This document shows, piece after piece, positions 1 to 5,084 of a stretch of 5,151 bases of DNA; the first letter of the stretch is position 1; every line of letters starts with the position of its first letter. Under the pieces are notes generated by a model. The model worked only from the letters and a program-made list of their open reading frames with translations, made no database searches and was not told the origin of the DNA. Made by a program: the position numbers and the translations under genes. Source of the DNA: Bacillota bacterium (lineage in GTDB: Bacteria; Bacillota; Sulfobacillia; Sulfobacillales; Sulfobacillaceae). Location of the stretch: contig JAMDDZ010000007.1 of assembly GCA_023488565.1 (NCBI GenBank), forward strand, positions 1 to 5,151, written 5' to 3'.

Positions 1-189
1 AAGGTGAACTGATGCTGCAAATTCAAAAAATAAAAGCCATATGAGGCATCGTTGATAGGAAATTTCGGAAGAATCCCTAGGTCACGAAGGGTAAGGTTTT
101 ACCAGTTTTTAGGATGATTTGGGGTATCCCATAGCGAAGACACCTCTTCTGGAGTACTATGCGAAGTGCTCGGGAAGGAGGTGCCTGTA
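1..189. other. left-edge intergenic DNA, no gene recognised
   Basis: I see no coding frame here with a plausible start, ribosome-binding site and protein-like translation. Frames on the + strand are interrupted by frequent stops. The stretch holds a weak hairpin followed by Ts (90-110, listed separately) and the Shine-Dalgarno site of the transposase at its right end. The left end of the insertion sequence should lie somewhere here, but I could not find inverted repeats matching the DNA after the transposase, so the boundary is unknown. Confidence 0.5.
90..110 (+). terminator. weak terminator-like hairpin
   Basis: A 5-bp stem (GGTAA at 90-94, TTACC at 99-103) with a GGTT loop is followed by AG and a run of five Ts (106-110). 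The geometry fits a rho-independent terminator on the + strand, for a gene left of the window. The stem is short and AT-rich, so this may be chance. Confidence 0.2.
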
Positions 190-1358
190 GTGTTCAGAAC
201 ATTTCTCAACACTGTTACTAAGATATTCGATTTGTCCACCGGGTGACACCGGTCATGCACCGCGAACGGTCGCGGTCCTGATCCTGGTGGGCAGCCTGTT
301 GCGCATGCGTAGCCTCGAGCCATTGGAAGGCTGGATCCGTCGCGGTCGCCTCCGACGCTTTAGCGTCGGTCGGCTCGGCGGATACCATCCGCCGGCAGCT
401 CGCCACGATCGCGCCCGCCGTCTGGCATGATCTGCTGCAACGCATCGGGCGACAGTTGGCCCGCAATCGCGACGGGGATCGCATCGACGAGCTACGAGGG
501 GTCGCCCTGGATGGGGTGGAACTCTTCGTGCAACATTCCGTCACGTGTCGGAATTGTCTGCATCGCCCAGTCAACGGCGTGACGGAGTGGTTCCCCCGCA
601 TCGTGGTCGCCAGTACGGTGGGGCCTCATCGGCAGACGGTCCTAGAATGGGACGCCGTCCATCCGGCCGATGGCCGCGATAAAAATGAATGCGAGCCGAC
701 CGCCGCCTATCGGCTGCTCAATACGCTCTATCACATGTATCATCACCAAATTCAGGTGATCGTGGCGGATGCGCTGTATGCGACGCATATCTTGATTCGG
801 GCCGTGCAGCAGCACGGCTGGAATGCCGTCATTCGCCTCAAAGATGAACGGCTCACGATCCCTGCAAAACGCCCAGGGTTTGCTCAAGATCACGCTCCCG
901 GTGATCACCCGGCAACTCGGCCCCGAACTCCTGCAGATTGAGGATTTTCCCGCACTCAGTTGGGGCCCCCGGGGCCCACATCCGCATCATCTACTGGGAA
1001 CGGACGGTGACCCAAGACCTACAAGGGCTGGGCCCTGACGACCTGTGGGGCCGCCGCCTCGGCCCTGACGGTCTATCGCATCATGCATCATCGCTGGGAT
1101 CTGGAAAATTGTATCTTCCGGCAAGACAAGACGACCGGGCGTCTCGCCCATTGTTTCGACCACGATCCCGCCATCATCGAAGCCTTGGTCGGGGCTCAAC
1201 GAAGCGCGGTGACGTGGTGGATTTGGTGGACCACGCGGAAAACCGTCAGTGCCACGTGCAAAAAGATGCCCCGCATTAAGTGGATCGAAATGGCGCGGGA
1301 AGCCTTAGGCTGGATGCGAACGACATGGATCGGGCGATGGCGACTCCAGACGACATAA
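190..1358 (+). pseudogene. IS transposase (DDE, IS4-like), broken by five frameshifts
   Basis: This is the remnant of a transposase that cuts and joins insertion-sequence ends with a DDE metal site. I start it at GTG 190, eight bases after a strong AAGGAGG (175-181). The reading frame then passes through frames 1, 2, 3, 1, 2 and 3. The pieces read as one protein: an N-terminal part with LLRMRSLEPLEGW, then LDG (first Asp, codon 510-512), the CRNCLHRP segment, the second Asp in VADALYA (codon 768-770), KDE, RIIYWER, and HHRWDLEN with the catalytic Glu (codon 1104-1106). No nonsense codon interrupts the pieces. Removing one extra base in the G/C runs at 241-243, 860-862, about 962-977 and 1047-1050, plus one TCGG of the tandem pair at 366-373, restores a single frame of 386 residues ending at TAA 1356-1358. 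The IS4-like label rests on motif layout; the exact IS family and the ends are not determined. Confidence 0.88.
352..373 (+). repeat. hairpin next to a 4-bp tandem duplication in the transposase
   Basis: CCGACGC (352-358) and GCGTCGG (363-369) form a perfect 7-bp stem with a TTTA loop. The 3' arm ends in TCGG, which is repeated directly (366-369 and 370-373). The frame of the transposase changes here, so the extra TCGG is the likely frameshift. Slippage at a hairpin could have produced it. Confidence 0.55.
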
Positions 1359-1571
1359 AGACTCTCATCAGCGGGGTCCCTTGCCGTGCCGACCGCGAAC
1401 GCAGTCGACTCATGATTTTTGGTAGGATAATACGCGATGCGCATCGAGAAGTTTTTTCGCGACGATTTCCCTGGGTGCCCGTTGGCCTCCCCTGCGGGCA
1501 AATGACCTCATAGTTCAAAGATGAGGAGTTTCTGCTCTCCCGCCGACAGTCCTCCCCCCGTGGGATCGCTT
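1359..1571. other. non-coding DNA after the transposase
   Basis: This stretch should contain the right end of the insertion sequence and the junction to the oxidoreductase fragment. I see no recognisable protein in any frame. It carries a 12-base perfect palindrome (CGATGCGCATCG, 1435-1446) followed nearby by six Ts (1452-1457), which has too short a stem to call a terminator. No inverted repeat partner of the left flank was found. Confidence 0.4.
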
Positions 1572-1850
1572 GACGCGCCAGCATTCGAAGTGGGTTTCCT
1601 GTTGAACGCCTTATTCCGAAAACAGCGTCGCCGAGATCAGCTTACCATAACCATTGTCACCCCAGCTTCTGTACCGGGAGAATTCTTAGGGCCCAAAAGC
1701 CAGAAACTGCTTGCCCAAGCTTTGTCCCAACGTCGAATCCACCTCATTACCAATGCACAATATGATCACGTCAGTACGTCAGCACTCTTCTTTAAAGATT
1801 GAAAATCCTTACATGCCGATAGCATGATTCGGGTGCCCCCATATGTTGGG
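1572..1850 (+). pseudogene. fragment of FAD/NAD(P)-dependent oxidoreductase, sulfide:quinone reductase-like
   Basis: The frame-3 translation contains APAFEVGFLLNALFRKQ, then DQLTITIVTP, then SQRRIHLITNAQYDHV, and after an in-frame TGA (1800-1802) continues as KSLHADSMIRVPPYVG. The order resembles the middle of sulfide:quinone oxidoreductases and related two-dinucleotide-fold flavoproteins: the PFE-type segment, the beta-strand ending in VTP, the strand before the substrate side, and the aD-x-x-I-x-VPP segment. The TGA stands where relatives usually have Gly (F-x-D-G), as one G-to-T change in GGA would give. The N-terminal GxGxxG FAD fold and the C-terminal GD motif are missing, so this is a remnant. 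The nearby transposase may have removed the 5' part. Intact relatives move electrons from sulfide or NADH to membrane quinone. The subfamily is uncertain. Confidence 0.6.
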
Positions 1851-2064
1851 TCGCAATCTGCAAACACAAGAAAAAACCGTCGCCCAGTCCTGTGTACTGC
1901 ATGTCGGTAGGATGGGGCGGAGGATCGGATTGTTAACGCTCAGCGACTGGCTCTATGGTGGATCGCATGAATTAGTTCATATTGGGGTACCGTCCGGCTT
2001 AGCCACGGCCCTGGTTAACCACTCATATAAAGTTTTTTCCAGATGGTTGCCATTCATGTCCTAA
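1843..2064 (+). other. unassigned ORF, 73 codons, possibly part of the decayed region
   Basis: An open frame starts at an ATG with no Shine-Dalgarno site before it, overlapping the end of the oxidoreductase fragment in another frame (+1). Its translation looks somewhat protein-like (RRIGLLTLSDWLYGG, then GVPSGLATALVNHSYKVF and SRWLPFM near the end), with an amphipathic or membrane-associated look in the C-terminal half. I do not recognise it. It could be the C-terminal part of the same flavoprotein gene after an internal deletion, since such enzymes often end in membrane-binding helices. It could also be a chance ORF. Confidence 0.25.
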
Positions 2065-2072
2065 AAATGACA

Positions 2073-2180
2073 CTAGACTACAAAGTATCCGACGGCGAAA
2101 AACGCGAGGAGTAATCCGACCACAATAAATGCCCAGAGTGGCGGTTTAGATCCCTGCTGTGAACCATTTTGATTCGGCAT
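2073..2180 (-). CDS. 35-residue single-helix membrane protein
   Basis: The frame starts at ATG (complement of 2178-2180) and ends at TAG (complement of 2073-2075). Its N-terminal part is polar (MPNQNGSQQGSKPP, residues 1-14) and is followed by one hydrophobic stretch of about 21 residues (L15-V35) that runs to the C-terminus. This is the layout of a one-helix inner-membrane peptide. AAGGG lies 9 bases before the ATG, and a promoter with TGGACA and TACAAT 18 bp apart sits upstream (2220-2249). I do not recognise a family. In size and shape it resembles small accessory subunits of respiratory complexes, such as subunit IIa of ba3-type cytochrome oxidase, but no specific motif supports that. It is divergent from the TusA-like gene and could share regulation with it. 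Confidence 0.62.
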   Translation of the reverse strand: MPNQNGSQQGSKPPLWAFIVVGLLLAFFAVGYFVV

Positions 2181-2219
2181 CTTAATCAACCCTTTTCTTC
2201 AACACAAAAATTCTATTTT

Positions 2220-2249
2220 ATTGTACCCACATTTTCGGCGATCTGTCCA
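2220..2249 (-). promoter_or_regulatory. sigma-70-type promoter for the small membrane protein
   Basis: Reading the - strand, TGGACA (complement of 2244-2249) is followed after 18 bp by TACAAT (complement of 2220-2225). Each differs from consensus at one position. Transcription would begin near 2213, about 30 bases before the ATG, leaving room for the AAGGG ribosome-binding site. Confidence 0.5.
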
Positions 2250-2300
2250 TGGTACTCTGGGAGGAGTCATTTGGTCGTCGAAAAGCCTTTGCCGTTGTTA

Positions 2301-2330
2301 TTGACGTCGCAATATTCGTTCCAGTATGAT
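2301..2330 (+). promoter_or_regulatory. sigma-70-type promoter for the TusA-like gene
   Basis: TTGACG (2301-2306) and TATGAT (2325-2330) are 18 bp apart, each one base from consensus. Transcription would start near 2336-2338, almost on top of the Shine-Dalgarno site, so the leader would be only about 13 bases and the site would sit at the 5' end of the message. That short leader is unusual, and the true start may differ slightly. Confidence 0.55.
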
Positions 2331-2336
2331 AACCCC

Positions 2337-2341
2337 GGAGG
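2337..2341 (+). promoter_or_regulatory. ribosome-binding site of the TusA-like gene
   Basis: GGAGG, within a longer G-rich stretch, lies 8 bases before ATG 2350. It fixes the start codon and argues that the gene is, or recently was, translated. Confidence 0.7.
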
Positions 2342-2349
2342 GGATTCTT

Positions 2350-2601
2350 ATGGCAAAAATGCAATTGGACATTAGAGGTCAGTGCTGACGAGCACCCCTC
2401 ATCAGTGTCACTGATGCCCTAAAACCATTGCCAATTGGCACGCAAATCGATATTTTAACTAACAAATGGTCCGTGGTTAGAGATATGCAAGCCTATGCCC
2501 ATATGATGGGGCACAAGTATCTAGGATATTGCGCCCATCCAGATTTGCCCGAAACCTGGTGGGTCTACTTGGAGAAAAGCCTAAAACCGTCACCGGTGTA
2601 G
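2350..2601 (+). CDS. TusA/SirA-family sulfur carrier with in-frame TGA at the catalytic Cys; candidate selenoprotein
   Basis: TusA-family proteins are small cytoplasmic carriers that hold sulfur as a persulfide on the Cys of a CPxP motif, serving tRNA thiolation or sulfur oxidation. Read through one TGA (2386-2388), this frame gives 83 residues, a normal family length. It begins LDIRGQC, then the TGA codon at position 13, then RAPLISVTDALKPLPIG, followed by QIDILTN, the GHKYLGY segment (residues 54-60) and a C-terminal WWVYLEK strand (70-76). In the E. coli protein the sequence is LDALGLRCPEP. Aligned without gaps, the TGA falls exactly on the catalytic Cys; the next Pro is Arg here and the second Pro (P16) is kept. 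A Cys (C12) directly precedes it. The rest of the frame is open to TAG 2599-2601. Promoter and Shine-Dalgarno site are strong. If TGA is read as selenocysteine the protein would carry Sec at its active site; otherwise this is a TGC/TGT-to-TGA pseudogene making a 12-residue stub. Family assignment is firmer than the recoding. Confidence 0.72.
2400..2416 (+). promoter_or_regulatory. SECIS-like hairpin after the in-frame TGA
   Basis: The 17 bases CATCAGTGTCACTGATG form a perfect 7-bp stem (2400-2406 with 2410-2416) and a GTC loop. They lie 11 bases after the TGA (spacer 2389-2399). In E. coli fdhF, the minimal element bound by SelB is likewise a 17-base upper stem-loop 11 bases after the UGA. 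The general bacterial rule of a G among the first two loop bases is met, and the loop begins 18 bases after the UGA. Against it: there is no bulged U as in fdhF and no convincing lower stem. Confidence 0.5.
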
Positions 2602-2602
2602 G

Positions 2603-3559
2603 TCATAGAGCGAGTTGCTCCGCCAGATCAAGCCAATCAAATTGCGCCGGCTTTTCCGACTCAGCCACCGATGCCAAGGGCACCCAACATGTCTTGCCGT
2701 TTTGCACCCCTATCATAACCCCATGGGCTCCTTGCTCCAGTGATGACACCGCAGCGGACCCAAAAACGGATCCTAACAAACGGTCTTTGGCGCTAGGCGG
2801 TCCCCCTCTTTGAGTATGGCCAAGCACCACCCATTTCACCTCAAAACCCGTCATGCCGTTTAACTCATTAGCCAATCGTTCGGCTCGATCCGCACCCTCT
2901 GCAACCACAATGAAACTATGTTTCTTACCGCGGGCATGAGTTGTTTGCAGACGTTCGGCGATAACTTCCGGATTAACTGGGCGTTCCGGTATCACAATGG
3001 CCTCGGCACCGGCTGCGAGTCCCGCCCCAATAGCTAACGCCCCACTGCGATTTCCCATCACTTCGACTACAAAAATTCTTTCATGGGATGACGCTGTGTC
3101 CCGGATCTTGTCTATCGAAGCCGTAATGTTATTGACCGCAGTATCAAACCCGATGCAATCGTCGGTACCATAAACATCATTGTCGATACTGGCGGGAATG
3201 CCCACCACCGGAAAACCTGCGGCACTAATGGCATGAGCTGCCCTGAGCGAACCATTGCCGCCAATGACCGCCAATCCATCCAATCCCCAATCTCGCATTT
3301 GTTTAACGGCCATTTGTTGGGTTGTTGGCGAATGAAAGTCGCCAAACCGGCAGGTGTGCAACATGGTACCTCCGGTCATGATAATATCTGCCACCGACTC
3401 TGTTTTCAGCTCTTGGCGCGTTCCTCGCACAAGTCCTTCCAATCCCCGCAAAATCCCCCAAACGCGATGTTGCCCTAAAAGGCCTTGCCGAACAAAAGAG
3501 CGGATAACAGCGTTCATGCCGGGAGCATCACCACCTGACGTCAATATGGCCAATTCCAC
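2603..3559 (-). CDS. pfkA: 6-phosphofructokinase
   Basis: This enzyme phosphorylates fructose 6-phosphate to fructose 1,6-bisphosphate in cytoplasmic glycolysis. The protein has 318 residues, close to the usual 319-320 for bacterial PfkA. Recognisable in order are the nucleotide-binding TSGGDAPGMNA (8-17), GGNGS (100-104), the catalytic SIDND (124-128, base Asp126), RDTASSHERIFVVEVMG (153-169) with Arg161, Glu221, and GHTQRGG (247-253). Effector-site residues of E. coli PfkA have counterparts (Arg20, Arg24, Arg153, Arg210, Lys212, Lys213), so ADP/PEP control is plausible. Gly103 matches ATP-type rather than pyrophosphate-type enzymes. Two changes stand out: Asn102 in place of the Mg-linked Asp of GGDGS, and Lys242 in place of Arg243. 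The start is GTG with GAGGAGG ten bases upstream. The gene converges on the TusA-like gene with one base between stop codons. No clear promoter was found upstream. Confidence 0.95.
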   Translation of the reverse strand: MELAILTSGGDAPGMNAVIRSFVRQGLLGQHRVWGILRGLEGLVRGTRQELKTESVADIIMTGGTMLHTCRFGDFHSPTTQQMAVKQMRDWGLDGLAVIGGNGSLRAAHAISAAGFPVVGIPASIDNDVYGTDDCIGFDTAVNNITASIDKIRDTASSHERIFVVEVMGNRSGALAIGAGLAAGAEAIVIPERPVNPEVIAERLQTTHARGKKHSFIVVAEGADRAERLANELNGMTGFEVKWVVLGHTQRGGPPSAKDRLLGSVFGSAAVSSLEQGAHGVMIGVQNGKTCWVPLASVAESEKPAQFDWLDLAEQLAL

Positions 3560-3923
3560 TCAAAATTCCTCCTCGATTGTACATCCATTGGGATCATGTT
3601 AATTGTAGTATATCTGTAGCCAGGTACATTAAACGAATTTTTTGGGTTATTGAGTCTCTGCCGATCAATGTGGGTCATCTAATCATGGTTGGTTCACGGT
3701 ATTCGAGATCGCATCTGAGCTGACCAAGAAGAATTCAGGGCGCAACGGTGAATCCTACGCCAGAAGTCGATGCCCCTCCAACGTCCCCGTGTAGTGATAA
3801 AGACTCCGAAGATTAGGCGTCTTCTCTAGTGCAGGTGGAACATATCTAAGATAGTGTTTGAAACATTACGATCAAACTAAGGCCCAAAACAGGTGCCTTA
3901 ATAAACACTCGCCATCATGGGAC

Positions 3924-4001
3924 GGCCAATACAATGCAACGGCTCGGCCTTCTTCACTCAAATCCCGTGAAACTCTCTTTTTTGGCCAATGACAATGCAA
4001 C
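3924..4001. repeat. imperfect direct repeat pair, 60 bp apart
   Basis: GGCCAATACAATGCAAC (3924-3940) recurs as GGCCAATGACAATGCAAC (3984-4001), identical apart from one inserted G. The flanks do not match, so this is not a longer duplication. It could be a pair of protein-binding sites upstream of the phosphofructokinase gene, though about 370 bp away, or chance. Confidence 0.4.
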
Positions 4002-4050
4002 CATAGTTAGCAAATATCTTGTCTCGTATAATGCAAAGTACTCCGCCTAG

Positions 4051-4077
4051 AGCAATCGCACATTCACATTGCTTTTT
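4051..4077 (+). terminator. weak hairpin with T-run downstream of the thioesterase gene
   Basis: AGCAAT (4051-4056) pairs with ATTGCT (4068-4073) across an 11-base loop, and five Ts (4073-4077) follow on the + strand. It lies just after the 3' end of the - strand thioesterase gene, but the T-run has the wrong orientation for that gene. The stem is short, so a terminator function is doubtful. Confidence 0.2.
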
Positions 4078-4097
4078 AATTGTTGAGAAATAATCAG

Positions 4098-4565
4098 TTA
4101 GCCCTCGGTCACCCCAGGACGACCTTGAAGCGTCATCATCGTGGCTGTCATGGTGGCAACCAATTTGGTCTCTTCTAAACTTAAAGATATAACTTCACCT
4201 GAACAAACAGTAATGGTTCGGCCCGGCTTAACAACTTTACCTCTGGCTAAAAACCTCTCGCCCTTCGCCGGAGCAAGAAGGTTCACTTTAAATTCAACTG
4301 TTAGGACTGAAGCTCCAGCAGGCATTAGGCTCAAGGCTGCATAACCGCAAGCGCTATCCACTATCGACGTGATAATACCCGCATGTAGAAAACCGTGCTG
4401 TTGGGTGAGATCATGACGAAACGGGAGAAGAATCTCCACTTCACCGGGAAGCACTTTAACGAGTTCAGCGCCAACGAGTTTCATTACCGGTTGTTTGGCA
4501 AAGCTTGACAGCACACGGTCATCAAAGTCCGGCGTCAGTGGGACAAAATTACTTTGAGATTCCAC
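4098..4565 (-). CDS. PaaI-family hotdog-fold acyl-CoA thioesterase
   Basis: Proteins of this family hydrolyse acyl- or aryl-CoA thioesters in the cytoplasm as homotetramers of hotdog domains. The 155-residue translation has the family core: an N-terminal region to about residue 50, then QQHGFLHAGIITSIVDSACG (55-74). There the HAG (61-63) stands for the usual HGG and Asp70 for the catalytic acid after the central helix. The strands VLTVEFKVNLLAP (87-99) and then RTITVCSGEV (116-125) follow. The length is typical for single-domain PaaI-type enzymes. The start is GTG with purine-rich AAGGAAGG and AGGA upstream, and a TTGACG/TAGGAT promoter lies at 4622-4650. It stands alone: the next gene on the same strand is 538 bp away. 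The natural substrate cannot be read from the sequence. Confidence 0.9.
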   Translation of the reverse strand: MESQSNFVPLTPDFDDRVLSSFAKQPVMKLVGAELVKVLPGEVEILLPFRHDLTQQHGFLHAGIITSIVDSACGYAALSLMPAGASVLTVEFKVNLLAPAKGERFLARGKVVKPGRTITVCSGEVISLSLEETKLVATMTATMMTLQGRPGVTEG

Positions 4566-4621
4566 TATTTGGTCCTACCTTCCTTCTTTGGCTCTTAGAA
4601 ATTACACAGATTACCCAGGAC

Positions 4622-4650
4622 ATCCTAAAATGGCCGTTTCAGTTCGTCAA
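4622..4650 (-). promoter_or_regulatory. probable promoter of the thioesterase gene
   Basis: On the - strand, TTGACG (complement of 4645-4650) is followed after 17 bp by TAGGAT (complement of 4622-4627). The -35 is one base from consensus and the -10 two. Transcription would start about 50 bases before the GTG start codon. No operator palindrome is obvious around it. Confidence 0.4.
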
Positions 4651-4844
4651 AAAATCGGGAACACACCACCCAACAGTGTTTTGGAGTTCGGGATCTAGGC
4701 CTCTATTTGCCGAATCCATTCGCTAAACAGTCAACGAGTTCCTGCACCAAACTGTTGAAGGGAAAAATTTCGTGAGGCAAGGTGCGCAATAAAAGGACAG
4801 GACAACAAACCGACACCTTTGCCCAGACTTAGGAGATAGGATCA

Positions 4845-4991
4845 GTGGTCTCCCTTTGTGCACAGTGTCGTATGTTGGCAGGCCCATCCCTAAACCAAAG
4901 ATGCCTCAGTTGTCCAGAATCGTGTGGAATAATTTTAGAGACTACAATTGCGATATCCCGTTTCGTCTTTACATGGATACATCTTCCGTAA
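4845..4991 (+). CDS. 48-residue cysteine-rich protein, possible zinc ribbon
   Basis: A frame from GTG 4845 to TAA 4989-4991 is preceded by AGGAG (4831-4835) with a 9-base gap. It encodes five cysteines in its first 27 residues: Cys5 and Cys8 (CAQC), Cys20 and Cys23 (CLSC), and Cys27. The CxxC-x11-CxxC spacing is that of small zinc-ribbon or rubredoxin-like metal knots. The C-terminal half (about 29-48) is hydrophobic and lacks further motifs. I do not recognise a family. It is divergent from the thioesterase gene, and no clear promoter was seen. It could be a short metalloprotein, the N-terminal remnant of a longer zinc-ribbon protein, or a chance ORF; the ribosome-binding site and paired CxxC motifs favour a real gene. 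Confidence 0.42.
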   Translation: MVSLCAQCRMLAGPSLNQRCLSCPESCGIILETTIAISRFVFTWIHLP

Positions 4992-5071
4992 AAAATAAAA
5001 GTCCTTGAAATCGATTCGTTGCCTCAAATTAAAACGTACTGGAATCATATCATGAACGAGAGTTCACGGAA

Positions 5072-5084
5072 CCCCTGTTAGGGG
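5072..5084. repeat. short GC-rich hairpin
   Basis: CCCCT and AGGGG form a perfect 5-bp stem with a GTT loop, about 80 bases after the cysteine-rich ORF. No T-run follows directly, so it is not a standard rho-independent terminator. The surrounding 4992-5151 shows no gene I can support. Confidence 0.3.

Larger units (their letters stand above)
3560..4097. other. 538-bp gap without a supportable gene
   Basis: No frame on either strand combines a start, a ribosome-binding site and a recognisable protein. The right 35 bases before the phosphofructokinase GTG contain its Shine-Dalgarno site. Several -10-like hexamers on the - strand (complements of 3576-3581, 3602-3607 and 3607-3612) lack a good -35 partner. 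One - strand frame (about 3683-4006) has protein-like stretches but several stops, about as many as expected by chance. An imperfect direct repeat and a weak hairpin are listed separately. The stretch may be a fully decayed gene. Confidence 0.5.

Noticed and set aside
218..601. - strand ORF of 127 codons over the transposase
   Set aside because: It lies antisense to clear transposase coding sequence and its translation is low-complexity (Ser/Arg/Thr-rich), typical of a shadow frame in GC-rich DNA.
1435..1457. 12-base palindrome followed by six Ts, possible terminator of the transposase
   Set aside because: A perfect palindrome without a loop can form only about a 4-bp stem with a 4-base loop, which is too weak to call.
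1..1571. terminal inverted repeats and target-site duplication of the insertion sequence
   Set aside because: Comparing the left flank with the reverse complement of the right flank gave no convincing match, so no boundaries are called.
1196..1584. two overlapping - strand ORFs over the transposase 3' end and beyond
   Set aside because: No recognisable domain or ribosome-binding site, and they are antisense to the HHRWDLEN part of the transposase.
2169..2375. + strand ORF of 68 codons across the divergent promoter region
   Set aside because: It has no ribosome-binding site and overlaps both promoters and the start of the TusA-like gene in another frame.
2529..3602. ORFs in other frames over phosphofructokinase
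   Set aside because: All are shadows of the well-supported phosphofructokinase gene.
3683..4006. - strand frame with stretches such as SEEGRAVALYW and LRSLYHYTGTLEG, possibly a decayed gene
   Set aside because: It contains several stops over about 108 codons, close to chance expectation, and I recognise no family in it.
4141..4726. + strand ORFs over and upstream of the thioesterase
   Set aside because: One is antisense to the thioesterase. The other spans its start and promoter and shows no protein features.
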